Of a stretch of DNA of 64,000 bases, positions 44,760 through 53,999 are shown one piece after another. How positions within the stretch are numbered: the stretch's first letter is position 1; the number at the start of each line of letters is the position of its first letter. Source of the DNA: Methanocalculus sp. MSAO_Arc2 (lineage in GTDB: Archaea; Halobacteriota; Methanomicrobia; Methanomicrobiales; Methanocorpusculaceae); the NCBI GenBank assembly GCA_003838065.1, contig QZAC01000038.1:35106-99105 (forward strand). Reading direction: 5' to 3'. The position numbers and the translations under genes are program-made. The notes beneath the pieces are model-generated. The model made no database searches. It was not told the origin of the DNA and saw only the letters and a program-made list of their open reading frames with translations.

Positions 44760-45586
44760 TGGAGATCCAATTCAGCAGGCTTGAGGATTCCATTGCCCGG
44801 TTTACCCTGAGTGGAGTCTCAGGGGCATTTGCCAACAGCCTCAGGCGATCGATGATCGGTGAGGTTCCAACACTGGCCATTGACGATATCAAGATCTATG
44901 ACAATACAAGTGTCCTTTTTGATGAGATGCTTGCCCACCGGATCGGCATGATCCCGATCAGAACCGATTTGTCCCGCTTTGTAAGAGAAGAAGCATGCTC
45001 CTGCGAAGGGAAAGGATGTCCTCATTGCAGGGTCGTATTCACCCTCACCGTTGAGGGTCCGAGAACCGTTTATTCAGGAGATCTGATATCAGAGGACCCA
45101 ATGACGACCCCGGTCGATATGAATATTCCCCTGGTCAAACTCTGGGAGGACCAGAAAGTCGTCATTGAAGCAACGGCATACCTGAATTCCGGAACAGAAC
45201 ATGCAAAGTGGCAACCAACTGTTACATGTGGATTCAAAGAATATCCGGTGATAGAGATCACTGACCTCTGCGATGGGTGCGGCATGTGTGTGGAGGAATG
45301 CCCACGTAGTGTTCTCGAAGTCAGAGGGCAGAGTGTTCGTATTGTGGAAGGAAAGCTTGAGTCCTGCTCACTCTGCGGTCTCTGTGAAAAAGCATGCTTT
45401 GGAACTGGAATTGGAGATGAGTCGGCCATTCATCCGGGTGCTGACAGTACAAAATTCCTCTTTATTGTTGAAAGTGATGGATCACTTTCAGCAGAGCAGA
45501 TTATCAAAGAGGGACTATTGTACATGAAAAACAGATCTGGCGATCTGGTAAAATCTATACAGGAAATATCCATGGAGGGACTGTAG
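44759..45586 (+). CDS. rpoD: RNA polymerase subunit D (Rpo3) with two iron-sulfur clusters
   Basis: A 275-residue Rpo3/RpoD, the alpha/Rpb3-like assembly subunit of archaeal RNA polymerase. Family sequence at the start is SRLEDSIARFTLSGVSGAFA, with a CxC..C..C group (CSCEGKGCPHC, about 80-90). A ferredoxin-like insertion follows with two complete four-cysteine sets, CDGCGMCVEECP and CSLCGLCEKACF, suitable for two [4Fe-4S] clusters. In some archaea one or both sets are lost; in methanogens the clusters influence assembly with subunit L. Confidence 0.97.
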   Translation: MEIQFSRLEDSIARFTLSGVSGAFANSLRRSMIGEVPTLAIDDIKIYDNTSVLFDEMLAHRIGMIPIRTDLSRFVREEACSCEGKGCPHCRVVFTLTVEGPRTVYSGDLISEDPMTTPVDMNIPLVKLWEDQKVVIEATAYLNSGTEHAKWQPTVTCGFKEYPVIEITDLCDGCGMCVEECPRSVLEVRGQSVRIVEGKLESCSLCGLCEKACFGTGIGDESAIHPGADSTKFLFIVESDGSLSAEQIIKEGLLYMKNRSGDLVKSIQEISMEGL

Positions 45587-45949
45587 ATGAAGAGATCGAG
45601 CAAAACAAACCCGCGTCTCGAAAATCTAATCAGGATGCTCAAAACTGCATCCCATACAAACCAGGCACATATATGGCGTGAGATTGCAGGGAGGCTCGAC
45701 ACGTCCAGCAGACACTATGCCGAGGTCAACATCGGCAAGATTAACCGGTATGCACAGGGAGATGAGATCATTCTCGTTCCCGGAAAGGTGCTCGGGAGCG
45801 GAGTTCTGGACCAGTCGGTACGGGTAGCGGCGTTACATTTCTCCGAATCTGCCCGCGAGAAGATCATACAGGCAAGCGGTGATTGTATGACAATTGAAGA
45901 ACTTGTCATCGCAAACCCGCGTGGCAGCCGGGTCAGGATACTGAGGTGA
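45587..45949 (+). CDS. rpl18e: 50S ribosomal protein L18e (eL18)
   Basis: A 120-residue archaeal eL18. Conserved blocks include TNPRLENLIRMLKTASHTNQ, VNIGKINRYAQGDEIILVPG and KVLGSGVLDQSVRVAAL. Its ATG directly follows the rpoD stop and L13 begins six bases after its end, in the usual order RpoD-L18e-L13-S9. Confidence 0.97.
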   Translation: MKRSSKTNPRLENLIRMLKTASHTNQAHIWREIAGRLDTSSRHYAEVNIGKINRYAQGDEIILVPGKVLGSGVLDQSVRVAALHFSESAREKIIQASGDCMTIEELVIANPRGSRVRILR

Positions 45950-45955
45950 TACCCG

Positions 45956-46378
45956 ATGGCAACCATCATTAATGCAGAAAATCTCCTCCTCGGAAGGCTT
46001 GCAAGTATTGTCGCAAAGCGAATCATGCAGGGTGAAGAGATTCGGATCGTCAATGCAGAAAAGGCAATTGTCTCAGGAAGAAAAGCAGAGATCCTTCAAA
46101 AGTACCACCAGAGGAGAGCAAGAGGGTCTGTTGAGGGGGGGCCGTTCTTCCCGCGCCGCCCTGATCATATCATGAAACGATCTATCCGCGGCATGATCCC
46201 GTATAAAACCAGACCTGGTGCCGAAGCATTCCGGAGAGTCCGGACATACGTAGGGGTTCCTGAAGAGTTCGCCGGTTTTGAGATGGAGATCCTTGATGAG
46301 GCGCATCGCAACAGGCTGAACAAACCAAGGTACCTGACACTGGAGGCCGTAAGCCAGAACCTCGGAGCAAAGTTCTAA
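45956..46378 (+). CDS. rpl13: 50S ribosomal protein L13 (uL13)
   Basis: A 140-residue archaeal uL13. Blocks include [40 protein letters not shown] and [20 protein letters not shown]. It binds 23S rRNA near the tunnel exit side. S9 follows after 13 bases with GAGAGGAAAC ahead of its ATG. Confidence 0.98.
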   Translation: MATIINAENLLLGRLASIVAKRIMQGEEIRIVNAEKAIVSGRKAEILQKYHQRRARGSVEGGPFFPRRPDHIMKRSIRGMIPYKTRPGAEAFRRVRTYVGVPEEFAGFEMEILDEAHRNRLNKPRYLTLEAVSQNLGAKF

Positions 46379-46391
46379 GAGAGGAAACTCG

Positions 46392-46793
46392 ATGACAAAG
46401 ATTATTAATACAAGTGGAAAAAGAAAGACCGCGGTCGCCCGCGCAACCTTGCGCGAGGGAAAAGGAAGAATCAGGATTAATTCAGTTCCTCTTGAGATTT
46501 ATGGGTCTGATCTGATCCGGATGAAAATTGCTGAGGCTCTTGTGCTTGCTCCTCATGTGGCTGATGGAATCGATATTGACGTCGATGTCTCCGGCGGAGG
46601 CATCATCGGGCAGGCTGAAGCTATCCGCACCGCACTCGGGAGGGGTATTTTGAGCTGGACAAACGATCCAGCCATCAAAGAGATCTACCTTGCATATGAC
46701 AGGACACTCCTTGTCAATGATTCCCGCCAGAAAGAGGCAAAGAAACCGCATGGGCGTGGTGCGAGAAAGAAATTCCAGAAATCATACCGTTAA
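46392..46793 (+). CDS. rps9: 30S ribosomal protein S9 (uS9)
   Basis: A 133-residue uS9 of the small-subunit head, with the typical start [20 protein letters not shown], the glycine-rich middle [20 protein letters not shown], and the basic C-terminal tail [16 protein letters not shown] that reaches the P site. RpoN follows 29 bases downstream. Confidence 0.98.
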   Translation: MTKIINTSGKRKTAVARATLREGKGRIRINSVPLEIYGSDLIRMKIAEALVLAPHVADGIDIDVDVSGGGIIGQAEAIRTALGRGILSWTNDPAIKEIYLAYDRTLLVNDSRQKEAKKPHGRGARKKFQKSYR

Positions 46794-46822
46794 ATCAGCA
46801 GACTAATAAGGAATCGTGGATA

Positions 46823-47011
46823 ATGATACCTGTACGATGTTTCACCTGTGGAAAAGTGATTTCCACAGCATGGGATGAGTTCAAAGAACGAAGTGCGGCT
46901 GAAGAGGATCCAAAAGTGATCCTCGACAGCTTCGGGCTGGAGCGGTACTGTTGCAGGAGGATGCTCCTCTCACATAAGGAGATTGTTGACGAGCTGTATC
47001 CCTATCAGTGA
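46823..47011 (+). CDS. rpoN: RNA polymerase subunit N (Rpo10)
   Basis: A 62-residue Rpb10 homologue. The zinc site is formed by CFTCGK near the N-terminus and YCCRRML near residue 45, the unusual CX2C...CC arrangement of this subunit. It links subunits D/L to the large subunits. The TGA stop ends at 47011, and the tRNA-Pro 5' end is the very next base. Confidence 0.97.
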   Translation: MIPVRCFTCGKVISTAWDEFKERSAAEEDPKVILDSFGLERYCCRRMLLSHKEIVDELYPYQ

Positions 47012-47086
47012 GGGGTCGTGGGGTAGCCTGGACTATCCTATTGCGTTCGGGACGCAGTGACCTGAGTTCGAATCTCAGCGACCCCA
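47012..47086 (+). tRNA. tRNA-Pro (CGG anticodon)
   Basis: A 75-base cloverleaf: acceptor GGGGTCG/CGACCCC with discriminator A, a D arm GGGT/ATCC, anticodon stem TTGCG/CGCAG holding TTCGGGA with CGG at 47048-47050 followed by G37, and T arm CTGAG-TTCGAAT-CTCAG. CCA is not encoded and there is no intron. It begins on the base after the rpoN stop codon and lies 36 bases before rpoK, so it must be cut out of the same polycistronic transcript unless it has an internal promoter. Confidence 0.94.
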
Positions 47087-47121
47087 TTTCTGTTCAACAA
47101 TAGATTTTACGGATGATTATT

Positions 47122-47316
47122 ATGATATCCTACACTCGATATGAGCGAGCCAGGATCATTGGAGCCAGAGCCCTCCAGATATCGATGGGGGCACCGGTCC
47201 TTGTGAGAACCAGCCGCATAGATCCCCTGGAGATTGCGCTTGAAGAGTTTGAGAGGGGACTTGTACCCATCACTGTCAAGCGCCATTACGGGGAACGGGA
47301 AGTCGTGGTTGCATGA
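47122..47316 (+). CDS. rpoK: RNA polymerase subunit K (Rpo6)
   Basis: A 64-residue Rpb6/omega homologue that stabilises the largest subunit. The conserved core is [20 protein letters not shown] with [20 protein letters not shown]. The ATG at 47122 is preferred because GGATGATT precedes it; an ATG at 47113 adds three residues. The stop overlaps the enolase ATG by four bases. Confidence 0.95.
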   Translation: MISYTRYERARIIGARALQISMGAPVLVRTSRIDPLEIALEEFERGLVPITVKRHYGEREVVVA

Positions 47317-48503
47317 CGGCGATCGAAGCCATCAAGCTCAGAAAAATCCTGGATAGCCGTGGAAAACCAACTATTGAAGCCGATATATGGGTGGAAGGTG
47401 GATTCGGCCGTGCAGCAGCCCCAAGCGGTGCAAGCAAAGGGACCCATGAAGCAGTTGCAAAACTGCCGGATTTGGCGATACCATATGCATACACAACAGT
47501 CATCCCCGCACTTATCGGTCTGGACTCCCGTGAGCAGGTGACCTTCGATCGCATCCTCCATGAAACAGATGGCACCGATAATTTCGCAGGCATCGGAGCA
47601 AACATTGCTGTTGCCCTGTCACTTGCAAATGCAAAAGCGGCGGCATCAGCATTGGGGATGGAAACCTACGCCTATCTCGGCGGGGTGTTTGCAGATATTG
47701 CCCCTCTTCCTCTTGGAAACGTAATCGGAGGGGGTGCCCACGCTCCTGGAGCAACCGAGATCCAGGAGTTTCTCGTTATCCCGACCGGTGCGTCGGGAAC
47801 AGTCGAGGCAGTTGAGACAAACGCACTCGTCCACAAGGAGGTTAAAAAACTCCTTACCGCACGCGGCATTGCCTGCGGGAAAGGAGATGAAGGGGCATGG
47901 GCGCCTCAGATCAGAGACACTGACGCACTTGAGCTCATTGAAGAAGCGATCGGAAAGGTCAGTGATAAGACCGGTATCTCTGTTTCGATCGGCCTTGACG
48001 TTGCGGCAACCGAACTCTGGAATGGGGGGAGATATGTCTACCGCGACCGCACCAGGACAACAGAAGATCAGATCACCTACATCGCCGATCTTGTCGACGC
48101 CTTTAACCTTGTCTATGTGGAGGATCCACTTCATGAAGAGGATTTTGAAGGTTTCGCAACCCTGACCGATCAGATCAGCGAAAACTGCCTCATCTGTGGT
48201 GATGACCTCTTTGTCACAAATCCTGAGCGTATACGGATGGGGATTGAATGTGTATCTGCAAGCGCGGTCCTCATCAAACCAAACCAGATCGGTTGTCTCA
48301 CTGACACCTACGAAGCCGTTCGTCTGGCGCACAAATTCGGGCTTGAGACCGTCATGAGCCACCGATCAGGAGAGACCACGGATACCACCATCGCCCATCT
48401 TGCAGTTGCTTTTGGGTGCATCTATCTCAAATGCGGCATTGTTGGCGGCGAGCGAATAGCAAAGCTGAATGAGTTAATTCGTATTTCGGAGACTTTCGCA
48501 TGA
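47313..48503 (+). CDS. eno: Enolase
   Basis: A 396-residue enolase (2-phosphoglycerate to phosphoenolpyruvate). Seen are [20 protein letters not shown] at the start, [10 protein letters not shown], the metal ligand strand [10 protein letters not shown], and the signature region [19 protein letters not shown] with [10 protein letters not shown]. It is embedded in the RNA polymerase/ribosomal cluster, overlapping rpoK and rps2 by four bases each, a normal euryarchaeal arrangement. Confidence 0.98.
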   Translation: MTAIEAIKLRKILDSRGKPTIEADIWVEGGFGRAAAPSGASKGTHEAVAKLPDLAIPYAYTTVIPALIGLDSREQVTFDRILHETDGTDNFAGIGANIAVALSLANAKAAASALGMETYAYLGGVFADIAPLPLGNVIGGGAHAPGATEIQEFLVIPTGASGTVEAVETNALVHKEVKKLLTARGIACGKGDEGAWAPQIRDTDALELIEEAIGKVSDKTGISVSIGLDVAATELWNGGRYVYRDRTRTTEDQITYIADLVDAFNLVYVEDPLHEEDFEGFATLTDQISENCLICGDDLFVTNPERIRMGIECVSASAVLIKPNQIGCLTDTYEAVRLAHKFGLETVMSHRSGETTDTTIAHLAVAFGCIYLKCGIVGGERIAKLNELIRISETFA

Positions 48504-49123
48504 GCGAGACTGAACTAGATATTGAACTGAACGAACCCCTTGTCCCGGTCGAAGAGTACCTTGCGGCAGGTGTTCATATTGGTACACAACAGAAAAGCAA
48601 TGAGATGAAGAGCTTCATCTACCGGGTCCGTGGAGACGGCCTGTATATAATTGATATCAGAAAAACAGACGAACGTATCAAACAGGCGGCAAAATTCCTC
48701 TCCCGGTTTGAAGCCCCGAAGATCCTTGCCGTCACCTCACGGCAATACGGCCAGTATCCTGCCCGGAAGTTTGCCGATACGATCGGCGCGATGGCTGCAA
48801 CAGGGCGGTTCATCCCGGGTATGCTGACAAACCCGGCCCTGAACCAGACGACCCTGAACAGGTATATCGAACCCGATGTCGTTATCGTCACTGATCCGAT
48901 TGGAGATGCCCAGGTGGTACGGGAAGCTGTTCAAACCGGAATTCCAGTCATTGCCCTCTGTGACACAAACAATAGCCTCCGGAATATCGACCTGGTTATT
49001 CCGACGAACAACAAAGGGCGAAAAGCGCTCTCGATGGTATATTATCTCCTTACAAAGGAGATGCTCCGGCTCCGTGGTGTGGTTACCTCACTTACACCCG
49101 AAGACTTCGAGACCGATATTTAA
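48500..49123 (+). CDS. rps2: 30S ribosomal protein S2 (uS2)
   Basis: A 207-residue archaeal uS2, recognised by [40 protein letters not shown] and [20 protein letters not shown]. An acidic 15-residue leader precedes the core. It overlaps the enolase stop (ATGA) and is followed by the MEMO-family gene after 39 bases. Confidence 0.98.
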   Translation: MSETELDIELNEPLVPVEEYLAAGVHIGTQQKSNEMKSFIYRVRGDGLYIIDIRKTDERIKQAAKFLSRFEAPKILAVTSRQYGQYPARKFADTIGAMAATGRFIPGMLTNPALNQTTLNRYIEPDVVIVTDPIGDAQVVREAVQTGIPVIALCDTNNSLRNIDLVIPTNNKGRKALSMVYYLLTKEMLRLRGVVTSLTPEDFETDI

Positions 49124-49162
49124 ATAGTCAGAAAGACAACTGCCAGAAGAGGTGAGGAGGCT

Positions 49163-49951
49163 ATGGAGATCCGTATGAGTACTATGGCAGGGATGTTTTA
49201 TCCGGCAGAACCCGGACACCTCGAGCAGGTGCTTGAGATGTTCTTCCAGAAGCCAGCAGATCGCCTGCATCCCCTCGGCATCGTTGTACCCCATGCCGGA
49301 TACCCGTATTCGGGTAGTGTTGCCGCACGAGGATACAGCTGTATCGATCCCGGGTTCTCCGGCACATTCATCGTCATCGGTCCAAGCCATCGCGGTTACC
49401 GGACCTGTGTCTCGACCCTCCCATGGGAGACGCCGCTTGGGATCATCACAAACGATGAGAGGCTCTCTCTTGCACTTGAACTGCCGGTTGATGAGGAAGC
49501 ACACCAGGATAACGAGAACTCACTTGAAACACAGATGCCGTTCATCAAATACCGGTTTCCGCGTGCCAGAATTACACCGATCCTGATGGGTGACCAGTCA
49601 CCGGCAGAAGCCGAGCGGCTCTCCGGGCTGATCCTCTCAGCACTGCAGAAGACAAAAAAGGAAGCCATCATCGTCGCTTCGAGTGATTTTTCACATTATG
49701 TTCCCCAGAGAGAAGCTGAGAAGCTGGATGCTGCGGCAATTGAGCCGGTCCTCTCGCTTGACAGTGATGAGTTTTACAGGCGTATTACCAGACTCGGGAT
49801 ATCTGCATGCGGATACGGGCCCATTGCGGCGATGATCAGGGCTGCTGCCGATCTCGGAGCAGAGAAGGGGGTACTCCTTACGTACATGACAAGCGGAGAT
49901 GTGACCGGAGACCGGGATGTCGTCGGTTACGCAGCCATTGCGGTGGTATAG
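49163..49951 (+). CDS. MEMO1-family (AmmeMemoRadiSam system B) protein
   Basis: A 262-residue MEMO-like protein. Conserved residues of the non-haem-iron-dioxygenase-like fold are seen in VPHAGYPYSG, IGPSHRGY, DNENSLETQMPF and SSDFSHYVP. In many archaea it sits between S2 and mevalonate kinase, as here; its biochemical role is not settled. The ATG at 49163 follows GAGGTGAGGAGG. An internal ATG at 49175 is a weaker option. The AMMECR1 and radical SAM partners of the three-part system are not in this window. Confidence 0.93.
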   Translation: MEIRMSTMAGMFYPAEPGHLEQVLEMFFQKPADRLHPLGIVVPHAGYPYSGSVAARGYSCIDPGFSGTFIVIGPSHRGYRTCVSTLPWETPLGIITNDERLSLALELPVDEEAHQDNENSLETQMPFIKYRFPRARITPILMGDQSPAEAERLSGLILSALQKTKKEAIIVASSDFSHYVPQREAEKLDAAAIEPVLSLDSDEFYRRITRLGISACGYGPIAAMIRAAADLGAEKGVLLTYMTSGDVTGDRDVVGYAAIAVV

Positions 49952-49952
49952 G

Positions 49953-50822
49953 TTGGCAACATGGAGCGCACCAGGCAAAATCTTCCTCTTTGGTGAACAT
50001 GCTGTGGTCTATGGAAAGCCCGGGATTGCCATGGCAATCAAACCAAGGGTCATGGTCACGGTGAGGAAGGCAAAACGACAGAAGAAACCGAATTCTTCAT
50101 ATATTGCCGAGTGTTTCCGGCAGATGGGGGTTTTGGGATCAGTATATGTCAGATCCCAGCTACCCAGTTCTTCCGGCCTTGGATCATCTGCGGCGGTAAC
50201 TGTCGCGACCCTCAATGCGATCAATGATGAATTTGATATGGGGAAGAGCCTTGAGGAACTTGCAGGAATTGCCCATACCGTTGAGAAGAACATCCAGGAT
50301 GGAAGGGCAAGCGCAACAGATACCTATGTTTCAACATTTGGGGGTATGGTGCTCATCACCGGTGATGCAAAACGGAGGCTCCCACCTCTACAGATGCAAC
50401 TTGTCATCGGCAACAGCCTGACCCACCACAGTACATCCTCTATGGTTGCACGGGTTGCCGAACTGAAGAGGAAACGCCCGGAGATTGCTGATCCAATCAT
50501 CGATGCGATCGCCGCGGTGACAACATGTGCGATGCACCATTTCAATAACCCACGAGAACTTGGAAACCTGATGAACATGAACCATGCACTCCTCGATGCG
50601 CTGGGGGTCGGCCACCCCCAGCTCTCCCGTCTCGTGCTTGCTGCACGGGCAGCTGGCGCACTCGGTGCAAAAATGACCGGAGCAGGGGGGGGAGGGTGCA
50701 TGTTCGCACTCTGTTCAAAGAGTGCAAAGACCCGGGTTGCCGGTGCCATTGAAGCATGTGACGCCCGTGCAATCATTACCGGCATCGATACCCAGGGTGT
50801 ACGGAAAGAGAAAGATGAGTGA
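49953..50822 (+). CDS. mvk: Mevalonate kinase
   Basis: A 289-residue GHMP kinase making 5-phosphomevalonate, the entry into archaeal isoprenoid lipid synthesis. Motifs are WSAPGKIFLFGEHAVVYGKP at the N-terminus, the ATP loop PSSSGLGSSAA and the C-terminal KMTGAGGGGCMFAL. The start is taken as TTG at 49953, one base after the MEMO stop, which gives the usual archaeal N-terminus; the frame remains open upstream within the MEMO gene but that part is not similar to the family. Its stop overlaps the isopentenyl phosphate kinase gene by eight bases. Confidence 0.95.
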   Translation: MATWSAPGKIFLFGEHAVVYGKPGIAMAIKPRVMVTVRKAKRQKKPNSSYIAECFRQMGVLGSVYVRSQLPSSSGLGSSAAVTVATLNAINDEFDMGKSLEELAGIAHTVEKNIQDGRASATDTYVSTFGGMVLITGDAKRRLPPLQMQLVIGNSLTHHSTSSMVARVAELKRKRPEIADPIIDAIAAVTTCAMHHFNNPRELGNLMNMNHALLDALGVGHPQLSRLVLAARAAGALGAKMTGAGGGGCMFALCSKSAKTRVAGAIEACDARAIITGIDTQGVRKEKDE

Positions 50823-51576
50823 TACGGTTGTACTCAAGCTCGGGGGATCGATCCTCACCGAGAAGCAGAGTGACGGAGTGATACACCATCACCGGCTCTC
50901 CTTGATAGCGGAGACGATCGCATGTCATCGGGAATTCCCGCTCATCATTGTTCACGGGGCAGGATCATGCGGTCATCCAGAGGCACACCGGTATAGAATC
51001 CAGAACGGAGTAACAGACGATAATGCAATTGGTATAGGTGAAACACACCGGGCAGTTGCAGGGTTAAACACCATTGTCGTCAGGGCACTCATGAACGCAG
51101 GACTTGACGCAATCGGGATACATCCCCTCTGCGGATCCCTGGCAGAGAGCGGACGGCTCGTCTGTTTTGAAACGGATCAACTCACAGAAATGGCCGCACT
51201 TGGCATCATTCCTGTGGTGCATGGGGATGTTGTAATGGACAGAAGACGTGGCGCCTGCATCATATCAGGAGATCAGCTTGTATTGCATATTGCACACAGG
51301 GTTGCTGCCAACCGTGTCGGACTTGCAACCGATGTACCCGGCGTCATTGCAGGCGGAGCTGTCGTCCCGACGATCACACGAAACAGCATCAATACCCTTG
51401 ATCCTGGAAATTCTGAAAATACTGATGTAACCGGTGGTATGCGTGGGAAGGTGATGGAGCTTCTTGCCCTTGCCGATTACGGCATTCCTTCCTCAATATT
51501 CCATATTGATCGACTGGCTGATTTTCTCAGGGGAGAACCCCATGGCGGAACAGAAATCGTGGAGGTGCATCCATGA
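50815..51576 (+). CDS. ipk: Isopentenyl phosphate kinase
   Basis: A 253-residue amino-acid-kinase-fold enzyme that phosphorylates isopentenyl phosphate to IPP, the characteristic archaeal step. Seen are the ATP loop LKLGGSILTEK, the catalytic-His segment VHGAGSCGHPEAHRY and the TDVPGVI strand. The ATG at 50815 is chosen since it gives the family N-terminus; it lies inside the mevalonate kinase end. The product overlaps the IPP isomerase gene by four bases, so three lipid genes are translationally linked. Confidence 0.95.
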   Translation: MSDTVVLKLGGSILTEKQSDGVIHHHRLSLIAETIACHREFPLIIVHGAGSCGHPEAHRYRIQNGVTDDNAIGIGETHRAVAGLNTIVVRALMNAGLDAIGIHPLCGSLAESGRLVCFETDQLTEMAALGIIPVVHGDVVMDRRRGACIISGDQLVLHIAHRVAANRVGLATDVPGVIAGGAVVPTITRNSINTLDPGNSENTDVTGGMRGKVMELLALADYGIPSSIFHIDRLADFLRGEPHGGTEIVEVHP

Positions 51577-52634
51577 AACGGCCAGAGAAAACCATGACCA
51601 GGAAACTCGATCACCTGCGGATCTGCAGGGAGGAGAATGTTGAAGCCGGAGAACCGGGTTTCTCTGATGTTCGCATTGTCCATACCGCATTGCCCGAATG
51701 TGATCTCAAACAGATCGACATATCTACCCGCCTGCTTGGCCACTCATTCTCATCCCCTCTCTTCATCGCCGCAATGACCGGCGGCCATCCGGAAACAACC
51801 GGGGTGAACCGCCGTCTTGCCAGGGCTGCTGAACGATTTGGGTGTGCCATTGGAGTCGGATCCCAGCGGGCAGCACTTGAACAGCCTGAACTTGCCGGTT
51901 CATTTTCGGTTGTGCGTGAAGAAGCACCAACAGCATTTGTTACAGCGAACATCGGGGCTGTTCAGCTCAGGGATCAGGGTATCGAATGGGCAGAAAAAGC
52001 AGTTTCGATGATCGATGCTGATGCAATAGCAATACACCTGAACTTTCTCCAGGAGGCAATCCAGCCGGAAGGTGACCGGGATGGGACCGGATGTCTCAAG
52101 GCAATTGAGACACTCTGTGCGGAGGTATCATATCCGGTCATTGTAAAGGAGACCGGATCAGGCATTTCACGGGAGATGGCAGCAGCCCTCTGGAACGCAG
52201 GCGTACAGGCAATCGATATCGGGGGCCATGGCGGTACCTCCTGGGCCCTTGTTGAAGGAATCCGGGGCAAAGAATCTGGTGAACAATCATTCCAGCGTCT
52301 CGGTAATGATTTCGTTGATTGGGGAATACCGACAGTTGTGAGCCTGATTGAAGTCAGAGAGACCGGAGGTCCGGTCATTGCAACAGGGGGGATCAGAAGC
52401 GGCATTGATATCGCAAAAGCCCTTGCACTCGGAGCCGATCTCGCAGGGATGGCACTCCCACTGCTTGCACCTGCTATGGAGAGTGATAATGCACTCTATT
52501 CTGCAGTCGATCATATTCACAGTCAATTAAAAGCAGCGATGTTCCTCTCGGGAGCCAGGACGATATCCGATATGCGGAGAGCCAGGACCTATATTACCGG
52601 AACTACTCGCGATATGATACAGAAATACGATTAG
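51573..52634 (+). CDS. fni: Type 2 isopentenyl-diphosphate isomerase (FMN-dependent)
   Basis: A 353-residue type 2 IPP isomerase, interconverting IPP and DMAPP with FMN and NADPH. Landmarks are TRKLDHLRIC near the start, FIAAMTGGHPETTGVNRRLA, VGSQRAALEQPE, and the FMN-phosphate region VIATGGIRSGIDIAKALALG. It provides the DMAPP primer used by the GGPP synthase two genes downstream. Confidence 0.96.
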   Translation: MKRPEKTMTRKLDHLRICREENVEAGEPGFSDVRIVHTALPECDLKQIDISTRLLGHSFSSPLFIAAMTGGHPETTGVNRRLARAAERFGCAIGVGSQRAALEQPELAGSFSVVREEAPTAFVTANIGAVQLRDQGIEWAEKAVSMIDADAIAIHLNFLQEAIQPEGDRDGTGCLKAIETLCAEVSYPVIVKETGSGISREMAAALWNAGVQAIDIGGHGGTSWALVEGIRGKESGEQSFQRLGNDFVDWGIPTVVSLIEVRETGGPVIATGGIRSGIDIAKALALGADLAGMALPLLAPAMESDNALYSAVDHIHSQLKAAMFLSGARTISDMRRARTYITGTTRDMIQKYD

Positions 52635-52644
52635 AGGTTTAATT

Positions 52645-53985
52645 ATGGAGATAGAAATTATCGCCGTTGGCGGATATGACGAAGTCGGTCGAAATATGAC
52701 CGCTGTTCGCTGCGGCAAGGATATCGTGATACTCGATATGGGACTTCGGCTTGACCGGATTATGATCCATGAGGATGCTGAAGTCGAGAATATGCACTCG
52801 CTCGACTTAATCGAGATGAAAGCAATCCCTGATGACACGGTGATGAACGGGATCGAAGGAACAGTACGGGCGATCGTCTGCACGCACGGGCATCTTGACC
52901 ATATCGGTGCGCTCCCAAAGCTGGCCCACCGGTATAACGCACCCATCGTATCGACACCCTACACAACAGAACTGATACGGCAGCAAATCGCAGGGGAACA
53001 GAAATTTGGTGTGAACAACAAGCTCTTTGCATTGAAGGCGGGCGGTAGATATACCATATCACAGCACCTGACACTTGAGTTTGTCCGGACTCAGCACTCG
53101 ATCATCGATACGGTAATGGCGGTGCTTCACACACCCCATGGCGCGATTGTATATGCAAACGATTTCAAGCTCGATAGAACGCCAATCATCGGAGAGCCGC
53201 CGGACTTTGCCCGGTTAACCAGACTTGGAAAAGAAGGGGTGCTCGCTCTCATCACTGAATGCGTCAATATCACCTCAAACGGGAGAGCACCAAGTGAGCG
53301 GATCGCCCGGGATCTCGTCCGTGACACCATTACGAGTTTCGAAGATGACAAACATGCGATTCTTGTGACGACGTTTTCTTCGCATGTCGCACGCCTGAAG
53401 ACGATCACCGAGTGTGCCAATGAGATCGGGAGAAAACCTGTTCTGCTTGGCCGATCGATGGAGCGGTATGCAACGACTGCTGAATCGATGAAACTGGTCG
53501 CTTTTCCACGGTCAACTTCCGTATTTGGGAACCGCCGGACAGTGGATCGGATCTTTCGGCGGATGATGAAGGAAGGAAAGGAGAATTTCCTGCCAGTGAT
53601 TACCGGACACCAGGGAGAACCGGGATCGGTGTTGACACGAATTGGACAGGGAGACACCCCATACCGTATTGACAAAGGTGATAAAGTGTTATTCTCTGCA
53701 AAGGTGATTCCAAACCCAATGAATTATGGCCAGCGGTATCTGACCGAGACACGGCTTAAGATGATGGGTGCACGGATATTTGACGACCTGCATGTTACCG
53801 GCCATGGATACCGGGAAGATCATTATGAATTTATTCATATACTCAACCCACAGAATATCATCCCGACTCATGGAGATCTTGGAATGACGGCTGCTTATGC
53901 AGATTTTGCAGCAGAAATGGGATATACACTCCACCAGGATCTCTACCTGCTCCATAATGGACAGCGAATCCTGCTCCATACATAA
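52645..53985 (+). CDS. rnj: Archaeal RNase J (beta-CASP metallo-beta-lactamase)
   Basis: A 446-residue metallo-beta-lactamase/beta-CASP ribonuclease. Motif 2 is HGHLDHIG (81-88), motif 3 the histidine in VRTQHSIIDTVM, motif 4 YANDFKLD, and beta-CASP motifs lie in LVTTFSSHVARL and ITGHQGEPGS, with the last histidine in IPTHGDLG. In archaea it acts as a 5'-to-3' exoribonuclease. It is 11 bases from fni and 15 bases from idsA. The Ski2-like helicase at 25.1 kb is a plausible functional partner. Confidence 0.95.
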   Translation: MEIEIIAVGGYDEVGRNMTAVRCGKDIVILDMGLRLDRIMIHEDAEVENMHSLDLIEMKAIPDDTVMNGIEGTVRAIVCTHGHLDHIGALPKLAHRYNAPIVSTPYTTELIRQQIAGEQKFGVNNKLFALKAGGRYTISQHLTLEFVRTQHSIIDTVMAVLHTPHGAIVYANDFKLDRTPIIGEPPDFARLTRLGKEGVLALITECVNITSNGRAPSERIARDLVRDTITSFEDDKHAILVTTFSSHVARLKTITECANEIGRKPVLLGRSMERYATTAESMKLVAFPRSTSVFGNRRTVDRIFRRMMKEGKENFLPVITGHQGEPGSVLTRIGQGDTPYRIDKGDKVLFSAKVIPNPMNYGQRYLTETRLKMMGARIFDDLHVTGHGYREDHYEFIHILNPQNIIPTHGDLGMTAAYADFAAEMGYTLHQDLYLLHNGQRILLHT

Positions 53986-53999
53986 GAGAGGCAATCATC

